A DNA stretch of 64,000 nt, from NCBI GenBank assembly GCA_034509735.1, contig JACGWO010000001.1:28647966-28711965 (forward strand), written 5' to 3'. How positions within the stretch are numbered: the first letter of the stretch is position 1; each line of letters starts with the position of its first letter. The DNA is from Sesamum alatum (Eukaryota > Streptophyta > Magnoliopsida > Lamiales > Pedaliaceae). A model generated the notes under the pieces. That model saw only the letters and a list, made by a program, of their open reading frames with translations, was not told the DNA's origin and did not search any database. A program made the position numbers and the translations under genes. Below, in pieces: positions 1 through 10,861 of the stretch.

Positions 1-1290
1 GGCAGATTGGCAGGCACATGCGCAGGAACATTAGATATGCGCGTGCCCGGCCAATGTTGGCTAAGAGATATGCGGCGGATGGTGAGCAGACGTGCGCACG
101 GGCCAAGACAGAGCAGTCGGTATATGACGGCTGGTTCAGACAAAGACGTCCAGTGCATGCTGGCGAGACAAAGCAAAACGACCTCGACCATGATTAGGGT
201 AGGCTGGTGAAAAGTGCAGACGGTCTCGGCCAGAAGGACGGCAGACTAGCGAGAGTTGTGAGGAATCTCTACCAGGGCTGGCAGATTGTGCTAGCAAGCG
301 TGCGCAGCCGGTAGACAGACGTGCGCACCAGACCGGCAGGACGTAGCGGGCTGTCGGACAGAACGGTCAGCACTTGACGGGTTGACTCGACCAGGTGGTC
401 GGCAGACTGGCGAACCGGGCAGACGGCCCCGGCCAGATGTGCAGCAGGCTGGCGAGACACATTCAGGACGTCTCGGCCAGGCCTGGCAGCAAGATGTGCG
501 CAGACGGCAGTGAGGCAGCGCACAGACCGGCAGGACATGAAGACTGCCAGGCATGACGGTCGGTCCTCGGCGGCCAGCCGGATGGGCTAAACAAAGTGTA
601 CATCGTGCAGGCAGACTGGCGCCGGTAGACGGGCGCGCAGGCAGACTGGCGCAGGTATACGGGCGCGCAGGCAGCGCCCAGGCAGATTCCCGCGTGCGCG
701 CAGTTGCCGCGCAGGCAGGCGCGCGCGCCGCGCAGGAGCTCCAGATTGGTGCGCGCGGCCTAGCCAGACAGGCAGGTAGTTTCCCAGGCAGTTGCCAGAC
801 GGCAGTTGGGGCAGACTGTAACCGCCCCAGACACACCAACAGCAGTTGTGGGCGGTTGTGGGCAGTTTTGCCTAGCGGTTGGGGCTGTCAACCGCAAGAG
901 TGCTGTGTATATATTGTTCGGCTTGGCTTGTTGATTTTGTGAGGAATGAGTTAGGAACTAAGTCCTAGAGTGTGATGGACGTGTGGTCCTAGATGCAAGC
1001 CAAAAGATCCTTGTATTTGATGTATTGAAATAAATATAAGGTTGGGCGTTGCCCGTAAATATGTGTGTTGCTTGGAGGCGTTATTCTTGCTTATATGTGT
1101 ATTGCTTGAATATGTTGCTCTTGCTTGCTTTCTTGCATAAACGCTATGGACATGTGGGTTCCAACTTACCGTCTCATACACAAGAGTGTGATATACGAGT
1201 GTTGAGTGTAAACACGAGAGTTGAGTGTGTGAGAAAAAAAGAATGCCGTTGTGAGGATGGCCTAGATATTAATAAATAATAAATACAATA
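1..1290. repeat. GC-rich LTR-like repeat, copy A (right part only)
   Basis: This is a purine-skewed, GC-rich stretch full of degenerate copies of phrases such as ctcggccagac and gcagactggcgagac. It is followed from about 890 by a T-rich tail. The tail and the GC-rich part match 10381-10861 plus 25248-25918 almost base for base, so this is the right-hand part of the same repeat; its left end lies outside the window. It keeps the uninterrupted site (around 473-485) into which the non-autonomous element inserted in the other copy. Similarity to copy C is clear up to about 1176 and then becomes patchy. An LTR is the best guess, because two further copies flank a non-repeated segment at 9287-9694. 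No coding capacity is credible. Confidence 0.7.
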
Positions 1291-1530
1291 TATTACATAA
1301 AAATTTATTATAAAAAACATACCTATTCGTAAGAGGGTATACGTATATTACAGCACTCACTCCAAAGGAAGAAATTACTTACTTTAAAAAACACAAAGAG
1401 ATAATTTGATTGTTTTTTTAACAAGGGTATTTTTTACACATTCTCCTCGGAATTAATATTTCCAAGAACTTACCACTAGTATTCAGAGTTCAAAAATGGC
1501 CTAAAAAACAAGCACTCTGTTTGGGCTCGT

Positions 1531-1559
1531 TTTCGGCCCATCTCGAAGATGGGCCGAAA
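1531..1559. repeat. Perfect hairpin, 13-bp arms, 3-base loop
   Basis: The arm tttcggcccatct (1531-1543) is followed by cga and then by its exact reverse complement agatgggccgaaa (1547-1559). The arms contain TGGGCC, the core of plant site II promoter elements bound by TCP factors. A regulatory role is only a possibility, because no gene is recognised next to it. Confidence 0.6.
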
Positions 1560-3460
1560 CAATTTTGGATGTTTGGTTTGGCAAAAATACCTTAACTAGG
1601 TGTTGTGGCCAAATCTGGGTCCAATCCCCCAGGTCCAACGTCATTTTGCAGTGGATGGATGATAACACAGAATTGTGGGTCTGTGGTTTGAACAAAACTA
1701 TGCAGCAGACTTCCGAATTCCCAACCCAACAGAGCAGCTCTACCGGGGCCGCCATGGGGTCGACCGGCGTCCGATGGACGGCCTTGATCGCAGCTGATGC
1801 GGCGGTGAAGGCCGTTCATTGGATCATCGGACGATTATTTTTCCGCCGGATGTTGCACGATAGTTGTGTTAGGTTTCCACAACCAAGACAGTGTGAAACT
1901 GAAGAGAAAATGGAGGGGGCGGAACTCATTCCACACGGCGGAAGGCGGCGACGGGAAGTTTCAGAGACGGTGGTGCGGAAAATGGGGCGATTTAAGGCCG
2001 ATTCGCAGCGTTGCGACTTCTGCAACTTCAGGGGGGAAATTGGAGGTGCATTCGCTATATCTGGCAGTTTCTGAACACTCCTCTCCGCTGCGACGTTCCC
2101 TCTGCGCCACCATGGACGACTAAGTTGACTCGGCGAGTCAACCCACCGAGTTAGACCCATCCGACTTAGCAAGGCAGCATAGGTATTAGTTTTCCTGTTG
2201 TCATATTTGCACTTCGTCCCCTTTTTTTTGAGATGTTGTAAATTAAGAATTCGTTCACATTATTTGCACTTCACTGTGTTGTACAGTGTTTCCCAGTGGC
2301 ATACTTTTGTTTGCATCCACACTAATTTCTTTGTCAGTGTACATGTTTTCCACTTCTACAATCAATTTGAGTACATAGGGTAAGATTCATTATCTAACTT
2401 GCAGCCTTTGTCAGCAGATATGGCTTTTACTTTATTCACATGATTTGTGCAGTCGTAGTGGATTTTGCAAATCTAGGCTACTGTGTATTTTTCCTGTTTG
2501 GCTTGTGAATGTGCAGTGAGGTTGTTTATGTTTATGTATATTTAAGTCCAGATGGGTGTATGACTTAGCTTGCAATTGCTGATAAGTTTTCCTAAGTCTC
2601 AATTCCATAGTAGATTGCATTATCGTTTGTTGTTTCGTTGCATTGCCGATGTTCAAATTTGTGGCTTTCCGTTCTCTGTGTTAATAAGGTACTCCATTGT
2701 CTTTTATCAGTTTTCTTGCATATGAAATAATGTATGTGTCATCTAGTTAGCTCATATATGAACCTGTTGGCCAAATGCTAAAGTATGTGATTCCTGCTGT
2801 AACAAATGTTAAACATGTATTATGCTATGTTATCTTTTGCTAGATGTCCATAAACTTAAACTATCAAGGACTTCTTAAAGTGCAAAAGAGAAATAAACTG
2901 ATAGGGAAATGAGCATCTGCCTCATGTTGCTAGATCTGAATCTGAGCTTTCTTAATCTAGGGGAGCTTTCTTAATCTAGGATAGTAATTAACATAATATC
3001 CTCTTTTAGCTATTTATTAATTTATTTGCAGTTTGTTTGTGCAATGTCTGTGTCTGCTTCAGAAGACATTAGCCTTTGAGTTGTGTTTTCCATATTATTA
3101 TGTCTTATGAACAATATTTATCCTATTTCTATTAAAGTTTTTTGTGCAATTGCATGTGTGATTGTCTTGCGTCACATTATCTAAAAGTGTCTGCTGGATT
3201 AGTAAAAAGATCAGAGGACATGGATTACAATTTGATTCTCTAGTGCTACATCCTAGTAGTGCAAAGTGTAAATGATATTCACAAATTATCGTGCTAGTGT
3301 CTACATAATATGCCATAACTTTACCTGCTATTAGTGTAATATGCCATTACTTTAGTAGCCATTGGTTTACTAACTATCTGCTAAGGTTTTTGGATAGAAA
3401 ATATATTATGGTGATTTAATAAAATTTCAATGAACGCATTTGATCAATCCTTGGATAATT

Positions 3461-3465
<5 letters not shown>

Positions 3466-3493
<28 letters not shown>
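3466..3493. repeat. TA microsatellite
   Basis: Uninterrupted alternating AT of about 28 bases in AT-rich intergenic DNA. Confidence 0.9.
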
Positions 3494-4090
3494 GACAATG
3501 AGATTTTAATTACTTTAACATTGACCAGAAATGTTTTAAAGCCATAACATGAATTATTTGATAATTAAAGACCAAATTGAAGAAAATCCAAACACTCGTT
3601 TTGTAAAATATGTTTGTTTTTTATGATGTTACAAAACAATAATATAATAGGACATATTTATAGAAAAAATATAGATACAATGTTTAGGTCTTGCATTTCG
3701 AGTAGTTGGTGGTATGTTTGATCAATAATTATAAAACATCCCTCAATAATATCTAAATCATAATTAATAATAAAATAATTTATTATAATGAACTCACATA
3801 GTTCATACAAACATTATAAGTGTAATGAAACTCGAACTCAAGATTTTATATTTATTCATGGGACCTCAACCTGACGATCAGATTGAGACGATTGGTATTT
3901 TGGTAACAGTCTAGGTAAAATTTTAAAATTAGTCCCATAAGCTTAGGATTATTTTATACTTGACCCCACGTTTTATGTGATTCTAAAATTAACTTCATAT
4001 TTCGATTTGTCAATCCCCAACTCTAGTTGTCAACTATTTACCTCTGCACAAGCGCGCTATAGAATAATGAGGTATTTTATTCTTATTTGA

Positions 4091-5167
4091 TTGATGTTAC
4101 GTTACCCCAAGATGGACCCTTTAAGCCCCATAAGTTCAGCGCATGCCTCTCGTTCAGACAAAATAGTTTGGACGTCGTATATGGAGCATAGGTTCATCGA
4201 GCTTATGCACGATGAGTTTATCATCCTTCGACTTCAGTCATCAACATTCTCACCATCTGTGTGGAATCGTGTATGAGAGAGGATAAACGCAGCCATGTAC
4301 CCTTTTCATTTGTTTACGATCGGTCAATTGAAAGGGAAACTTAACCAATTGCGTCGTGCTTGACGCCTCATGAACGACATTTTAAATAGGGGTACTGGAT
4401 AGGGTTGGGACTCAGACGTAATACAATAACAGATGACGCGGGTTGCTTGGATGAACTTTACCGGGTACACATATAAATTACCTTTACGTACATGTTTAGG
4501 TCAAGGTTGTCTATCTACTTGCGTGGTTTCCTAATGATTGTAACTATCTTCAAATTGTCTTTCCATAGGAGAAGCCTAACTTAAAAAGAAATAGTTGAAT
4601 ACGGGCTACCACACTTTGATCTTTGCACTCAGATGTTTGCTCGCAACACCGCGCACGGTAGTATTGCACGTTCCAGTGCAAACCCACCACGTGCATTCAA
4701 TAAATACTCAGGCCATTGGAGATGATGATCAACTGACCGCTGGAAGCTCAGGGGGCTGCCGGTCAAGGGATGATTATGAGGACACAGCTGATACACAGTT
4801 ATCGCATATCGGCTCACCGCCCACCGCTACGTACTCCGGGCCGGCGGGCAGCAAGTGTCAGTCAAGGCGCGGGGCGACGCCGTTGCAGTCGAAGAAGTGT
4901 GAAACTATATACAAGTTGAATGAGTCACTCCAGGAAAAGATTGATCGAACTAGCCCTCAAGTGACTATTGATATTGAGCGTTGCGTCAATGAGTTAACAA
5001 AGTTCCAGGATCTGCCGGATTCCATCTTCACTACCGCTCTTGAACGTTTCCACAGCCACAACACACGCACGATATTCCTCCGTCTAGATGACCAAAACAA
5101 ATTGCGGTGGTTATATTCACTGCAAAAAAGAATATTGTGCTGTCACCGTGTAGTATGCTATTGGTAA
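4091..5167 (+). pseudogene. Myb/SANT-like DNA-binding protein (Harbinger ORF1), broken
   Basis: The first block reads a Myb/SANT-like domain: VWTSYMEHRFIELMHDE, then FSPSVWNRV, a stop, and further on the same frame QLKGKLNQLR. This is the pattern of plant Myb_DNA-bind_3 proteins that accompany PIF/Harbinger transposases and are thought to help the transposase bind element ends. Further stops lie between about 4274 and 4440, followed by an apparent intron (donor near 4466). A second exon from about 4570 contains KPNLKR, and the C-terminal part reads SLQEKIDRTSPQVTIDIERC. The last stretch, to a stop at 5167, matches the usual C-terminal region of this family. It lies about 180 bases upstream of the transposase on the same strand. 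It is a non-functional relic. Confidence 0.75.
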
Positions 5168-5344
5168 CGTGTTAATATGCCTGTGAACGATGTTTCCTTT
5201 CCCAGCACATGTTCTATAATTGTGCAGCTTTGTGATTGTTCCTAAATGTTAGCTTCCGTATATGGATTTGGGCTTGCCTTTGTCCCCCAATTACTCTTAA
5301 TCTATTACGTGCATTGACTACTTTTCTCCATCTAGCGTCACACT

Positions 5345-6652
5345 ATGGGGAGCGCAAGCGAAGAAGCTTTCCACGGTAATGACTCTTCCAGTGGAACTCT
5401 AGGGACACCAGGTTCACCAAGTAGTAACTAATCTGATGTGCTAGAGGAATTCTACATTTATCGGGACCTCACATGTCCCGAGTTGTTTTGTGATAACGTA
5501 CCCGGTAACACTTCTGCTTTGCAAGGAGAAGGTTGGGTTGTCGAGATTATGTCGACACCACACACAGGCAGGTTCTATGACAACATTCGAATGACCAAAC
5601 CATGTTTCTATGCACTTGTTGATGCATTGACTGTTAGGGGATTGCTGCCACATGGGCAAAACCTCACGGGTCAGTTCGATCGAGGAGGTGGCTATCTTTA
5701 TGCAGACTGTTGGGATGCACAAAAGACAACGCGATAGTATGGAACGATTCCAACACTCACTTGAGACTATCAATCGTAGGTTCCATCGAGTGTTGTCGGC
5801 ATTATGCGCCTTCGCCCCAGAGTTGATCACACGGCCATCCTGGTTAGACACGCCCCTCACAATTGCATCAAACCCAGATTTCTTCCCATACTTTAAGGTA
5901 CAGCCCTACTAATTATCGCCTGGGTGCCTTATGTAATACCGAACTCTGACCCAGATAATGGCAAAATACTCAGGACCGCATTGGTGCAATAGATGGGACA
6001 CTAATACCGGCATGAGCCCCCCGGACAGACCAGAACAAGTATCGATCGCTTAAGAACCGACTTGCACAAAACGTGGTGGATATGTGACTTTGACATGAAT
6101 TTCACGTACGTGTACGCTGGGTGGGAAGGTAGTGCCACTGATGCCCGTGTACTGAACCGTGCTGTTTCACAGGACCCGAAGTTTTCTTTCCCTCCGGTCG
6201 GTAGGTAACTATGTAATTCCGCATTTGATCTAAGAAAGTGTGAAACATGCGTTCATTAATTTTCCTCCGCTGCCGAACATGCAAGGAAGTATTACTTGGT
6301 TGATGCAGGTTACACAAACTACTAATGTTTCCTTGCGCCATATCGCGGTACTCGATACCATCTAGCCGAGTACAGGGGACAGGACCGTCAGTATCATAAC
6401 CCCCAAGACTTGTTCAACCATGCCCATTCTCGGCTGCGCAATGTAATAGAGCGCCGCTTCGACGTACTGAAGAAGTACTTTCTAATATTGCAGTGGGGGA
6501 TGCCGAGCCACCTCCTTGGGCATTAAGTAGACATAGTTATTGCATGGTGCGCATTGCACAACTTTATCCGTAGGTTCAGTCAGGATGACATCATTTTCAA
6601 TGAACTAGAAGACGACATTCCACAAGACATGGATGTATTTTATCATAAGTAG
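5345..6652 (+). pseudogene. PIF/Harbinger DDE transposase, broken
   Basis: An ATG at 5345 opens a frame with a stop near 5429. It continues through DNIRMTKPCFYALVDAL and GLLPHG, typical of plant Harbinger transposases. A frameshift near 5700 leads to FAPELITRP, followed by an apparent intron of roughly 60 bases after about 5895. The catalytic residues are visible in pieces: first Asp in AIDGTLIPA (about 5985-6012), second Asp in VDAGYTN (about 6300), Glu in VIERRFDVLKKYF (about 6448-6486). A second apparent intron lies between about 6203 and 6285. The end reads DMDVFYHK and a stop at 6652. At least four stops or shifts make it inactive. The family normally cuts and pastes Harbinger elements at TWA sites; nothing here tests that. 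Confidence 0.85.
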
Positions 6653-7023
6653 TAGAGGTAGAAGCCCAACGAGCATTTCGGGACAGCATAGCGATGCAGA
6701 TGTGGGCAGATCGGGCAACGACCTAGGGGGACTATGACTTTTGTTGGCTTTGCTCAATGAACGCCAATCATTGAGCAAATTATTGTTGTGTCATTTCTCT
6801 AAAACTGTAACAAAAAAACTCTTAATTACGTTTTCCATGTCCACAAACGCCGGATGCTTTATATTTCAGACTCATAATTGCCAATTGGATTGTATGCTGT
6901 ATTTTTATCTTATGTATTCATCATTATGTTCAAACACTTTGACGCACGACTTCTTTTGCACTCAAACATAATTGCAGATTCCCACATGAGGCACAGTAGA
7001 CGCTGGAGATAGAGTGCCGCTTT
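6653..7023. other. Spacer between Harbinger coding blocks
   Basis: AT-rich sequence with short open frames only; no domain is recognised. It probably belongs to the same decayed transposon. Confidence 0.4.
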
Positions 7024-7691
7024 ATGTGGATGATTCTTGACGCAAATGCAGTTGTGCCGATGTCCGTCGACGACGTGGCGGAGGGCCAAATGGCATACTG
7101 GTCTCATGTGTTACGCCGACATGGCGGATATCCATACACCCGAGACCAGGTCCGCGTAAAATTCTACGAGTTCAAAGAGCGCTTTCGGACCTTCCATGCG
7201 ATCGCGCAGCTACCTGGGGTTGCCTTCGACTGTCAGACAATGTGGATGGTGATACCCCCCACTTGGAACGACAAATCTTACAGGTATGTGATGCCAATTA
7301 TACAACTATGCAAATTCACTTTACAAACAATCTTAAGCACTGTGAAAATGTATGCATACACAACTGTTGTGTGTCCTCCAATGTTGTCAAACAGGCTTAC
7401 CCTTTGGCCCGTCGATACCGCATTTATCCAGAGCCGCTATATCCGAGTATGCTGGAGGTGTGGGGTCCTGCGCGTAGACGACAAAACTTTGGGGAGGGGC
7501 ACAGTGTTTTTCGGGGAGACGACAACAACTTCGCGGGTTCCAGTATACACCCCAGCGGTCGAGACGATCCAATCGTAATTTCGGACTCTGTTGCTTGGTA
7601 CAAACACATACACATGTCTGAAGTTGGGATAGAGATGGCCAGGCAGCACATTTTCATGAAACCTCTAGATTGTGACGGACTGCTTCAGTAG
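7024..7691 (+). pseudogene. Second SANT-like block downstream of the transposase
   Basis: The frame reads GQMAYWSHVLRRHGGY, then DQVRVKFYEFKERFRTFH and PPTWNDKSYR. This resembles a second Myb/SANT-like DNA-binding module of the kind found with plant PIF/Harbinger proteins. At the end of this module there is an apparent intron (donor near 7281, acceptor near 7392). The continuation reads YPSMLEVWGPARRRQNF in another frame, so splicing as I see it would not restore the frame and a shift is likely. It stops at about 7691. It lies on the same strand as the transposase. It may be a second transposon protein, part of a neighbouring Harbinger copy, or an unrelated plant repeat gene. Confidence 0.5.
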
Positions 7692-8571
7692 GCCAACACG
7701 GAGCCTAGATATGGGGTCTGGTACCGGCGGGATTGGGTCGTGTACGAATTACATCCATCGCTTTGGACCGTGGTGGACATACAACTAGTGAAGGGGACTC
7801 CGGCCCTACCGCGGTCGCGACCACTGAGGGGACCGCGGTCGGGCCGTTCCGACCGATCGTATGACTTGTTGTTAGACACATGTATATCCCTGTTCGTGTT
7901 ATGCTATTCATTCCAATGTAAACAAAAAATGGGGCTAATGTTTTGAAGGAATTTACAATTAATTATTAACTTAACTTTATTTGACGTATTTGGTTGCATC
8001 AAATTTATTATTAAAGTCATCTATGTTTATTATCAAAGTCATCTATGTTTACTTTACCAATCCCCTTTAATTTTGCAAAGCTAATAAGTAATGTACATAA
8101 TATTATTTTATCAAAATATTATTATTATTCATGAAAATGGAAAAAAAATACCTAATGTGCATATTAATTGTTATTCATGAAAAAGAAAAATATAATTAAA
8201 TGAAAAAACAAAAAATACAATTCATAACATTAATATATTAAATTATTAAACCCACCTAACAACAATTAAATATTAATATATACTTATAAACATTTAAAAT
8301 ACAAACAAAAAAACATGATGTGACAATGAACAGTGTCTTCTGTGCCCCAAATATACAACACAATACAAATAATTTCGTCTTTATACTATTATAAACTATC
8401 TCTAAAAACAAACCCAAACATACACCATTTCCTAATATACACACTTATTTATCTCTATTTTTCTCTCTCTATCTCCAAAACTCAAAACAAAATAAACTAA
8501 AAATGAAGCAAAAACACTAAGAAAACTCTTTCATTTCTGAATAGCTAACCAAACACTCCATTGTGGGTAGG
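7692..8571. other. AT-rich spacer, no gene
   Basis: No supported gene. The right part (about 8450-8560) has a transposon-end look, finishing with ccaaacactcc just before the GC-rich repeat begins. Confidence 0.4.
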
Positions 8572-9286
8572 TGTAGCCCCTTATTCTAGCTGGTCGGTAT
8601 GATGCGGTAGACGTGCCTATGGAACTCGACCAAGGGTGCCGGACAATGTTGGCACAAGGCTAGCGGTAAGCATCGGGAGTAGACGGTAGCAGTTGATGTG
8701 CATTAGCATGTGGTATGCATGTTAATGGTGCCATGACGTTGAGCCAAAGATTGGCACATGGTACATTGAGTGGCCTGACAAGGGAACAGTGGATGAACGG
8801 CACGGACAAGGCTGCTAGGCAATTTGGCCGAACAGACTCGAACGACGGCAGTGACGGTCGGCACCATGTGGGCAGACTGGTCGACTCTTGTAGGACGGTC
8901 GGCAGACAGATGCGCACGGATGGGCCAACATGGGCAAAATTGGCGCCATGTGATCCAGACGGTCGGTAGAGTGTTGTAGACAGGCAGCACGTTATGCAGG
9001 TTCCCTTGGGCCAGACTAGTGAGGCATGCGAACGGCCTCGGCCAGACGGTTGGCACACTGGCGAGACAGATTTAGACAATCTCGGCCAGATGGACAGACG
9101 GCCGACCGAATGCTGCGCGGACGGGCATGATGATGGGTGCGCAGGCATAACTCGCACGCAACAGACCTGGCGCACAAGCAGCACTGGCAGCGGCATAGGC
9201 ATGGCCGGCAGACAGACAGTGTGCGAGACAGACTGACGGGCGCATAGGCAGGCAGATTGGCAGGCACATGCGCAGGAACATTAGAT
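8572..9286. repeat. GC-rich LTR-like repeat, copy B (truncated)
   Basis: It starts TGTAGCCCCTTATTC and follows 9695-10416 closely, with a few per cent of base differences, up to the shared cattagat. It then breaks off. It is therefore a direct repeat of the left part of copy C. If this is an LTR, copy B is the 5' LTR missing its right half. Confidence 0.75.
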
Positions 9287-9694
9287 TGCATTGTTGTTGC
9301 AACATTGTGTAATGATTTCCTTGTAAAATCTCTGTAATAGTGTAGGGTACTACCTTAGTGGATGTAATAGCTTGTAGGAAAACAAGTCATCCGACGTGAA
9401 GAAGAAGTACACAAAGAAAACACTTGAGAGATGGAAGTCATTGATGGTGCGTGAAAGGCCATCAAAACTAGTTCGGTGTGACAAATGAGCGGACTAGGGC
9501 ACAACGTATTTGTGGGGCTGAGCCAAAGTTTCAGCATTTATGTGATTTTGCTGAAATGAGGAGTGGGCTGCGAGGTTAAAACAGTCCATGAAACGATGCT
9601 TGTGAACAAAGCATTGAGGCGTAGTACTTCAAAAGTTGGAAGGAAGGCCAAAGTTACGTCGACGAGGATGCCGACTCCATGTGGTGGGCAAGTT
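9287..9694. other. Unique segment between two LTR-like copies
   Basis: About 400 bases of normal composition separate copies B and C. The last bases before copy C are purine-rich (gtggtgggcaag), as expected of a polypurine tract directly upstream of a 3' LTR starting TGTTGCCCC. It may be the remnant of an internal region of an LTR element on the plus strand. No coding is seen. Confidence 0.4.
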
Positions 9695-10861
9695 TGTTGC
9701 CCCTTATTCTAGCTGGTCGGTATGATGCGGCAGACGTGCCTATGGAACTCGACCAAGGGTGCCGGACAATGTCGACACAAGGCTAGCGGTAAGCATCGGG
9801 AGTAGACGGTAGCATTTGATGTGCATTAGCATGTGGTATGCATGTTAATGGTGCCATGACGTTGAGCCAAAGACTGGCACATGGTACATTGAGTGGCCGG
9901 ACAAGGGAATGGTGGATGAACGGCACGGACAAGGCTGCTAGGCAGTTTGGCCGAGCAGACTCAAATGACGGCAGTGATGGTCGGCACCATGTGGGCAGAC
10001 TGGCCGAGTCTTGTAGGACGGTCGGCAGACAGATGCGCACGGATGGGCTAGCATGGGCAGAATTGGCATCATGTGATCCAGACGGTCAGTAAAGTGTTGC
10101 AGACAGGCAGCACGTTGTGCAGGTTCCCTTGGGCCAGACTGGCGAGGCGTGTGGACGGCCTCGGCCAGACGGTCGGCACACTGTCGAGACAGATTTTAAA
10201 CAGTCTCGGCCAGACGGACAGACGGCCGACCGAGTGCTGCGCGGACAGGCATGATGAAGGGCGCGCAGGCACAACTCGCACGCAGCAAACCTGGCGCACA
10301 GGCAGCGTAGGCAGCGACATAGGCATGGCCGGCAGACAGACGGTGTGCGAGACAGACTGACGGGGGGATAGGCGACCGGCAGGCAGATTGGCAGGCACAT
10401 GCGCAGGAACATTAGATATGCATGTGCCCGGCCAATGTTGGCTAAGAGATGTGCGGCGGATAGTGAGCAGACGTGCGCACGGGCCAAGACGGAGCAGTCG
10501 GTATATAATGGCTGGTTCGGACAAAGACGTCCATTGCATGCTGGCGAGACAAGGCAGAACGGCCTCGACCATGATTACGGCAGGCTGGTGAAAAGTGCAG
10601 ACGGTCTCGGCCAGAAGGACGGCAGACTGGCGAGAGTTGTGAGGAATCTCGGCCAGGGCTGGCAAATTGTGCTAGCAAGCGTGCACAGCCGGTAGACAGA
10701 CGTGCGCACCAGACCGACAGGACGTAGCGGGCTGTAAGACAGAATGGTCAGCACTTGACGGGCTGACTCGACCAGGTAGTTGGCAGACTGGCGGATGCGC
10801 AGACTGTCCCGGCCAGATGTGCAGCAGGCTGGCGAGACACATTCAGGACGTCTCGGCCAGG
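9695..10861. repeat. GC-rich LTR-like repeat, copy C, left part
   Basis: It begins TGTTGCCCCTTATTC and runs to the point where another retrotransposon is inserted; it resumes at 25248. Together the two parts give about 1.8 kb. It shares its left 720 bases with copy B and its right part with copy A. Confidence 0.75.
10857..10861. repeat. Target site duplication CCAGG, left copy
   Basis: ccagg directly precedes the LTR start TGTCAC and recurs at 25243-25247 right after the other LTR end GTGACA. In copy A (around 473-485) the same site reads ctcggccaggcctggc with a single ccagg, which is the empty-site structure. Confidence 0.9.

Larger units (their letters stand above)
1291..4090. other. Intergenic stretch without recognisable gene
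   Basis: I see no supported gene. About 1500-2180 is richer in GC and holds overlapping open frames on both strands with no recognisable domain; it could be an old gene fragment or a transposon scrap. From 2180 the DNA is AT-rich with a TA microsatellite. Around 3780-3990 the text has the look of a plant repeat, but I cannot name the family. Confidence 0.5.
4091..7691 (+). mobile_element. Decayed PIF/Harbinger transposon, coding core
   Basis: Three degenerate plus-strand coding blocks follow one another: a Myb/SANT-like protein, a DDE transposase, and a second SANT-like block. A SANT/Myb-like ORF beside a DDE transposase is the classic two-gene arrangement of PIF/Harbinger elements. All blocks have stops or frameshifts, so the element is inactive. 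I could not find matching terminal inverted repeats or the expected 3-bp target duplication. The sequence ccaaacactcc at about 8549-8559 looks like a possible right end, but no left partner was seen. The coordinates given are those of the coding core only. Confidence 0.75.

Noticed and set aside
291..839. Long Cys/Pro/Arg-rich frame on the minus strand, with similar ones at 8660-9202 and 10069-10665
   Set aside because: They follow from the purine-skewed, repetitive composition, which lacks stop codons on one strand; the frames are not kept between copies.
1565..2074. 169-codon plus-strand open frame
   Set aside because: No recognisable domain, overlapping frames on the other strand of similar length, and no splice or neighbour support.
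8567..8571. Possible target duplication gtagg/gaggg for the GC-rich repeat (8567-8571 and 25919-25923)
   Set aside because: Only three of five bases agree and the right end is uncertain.
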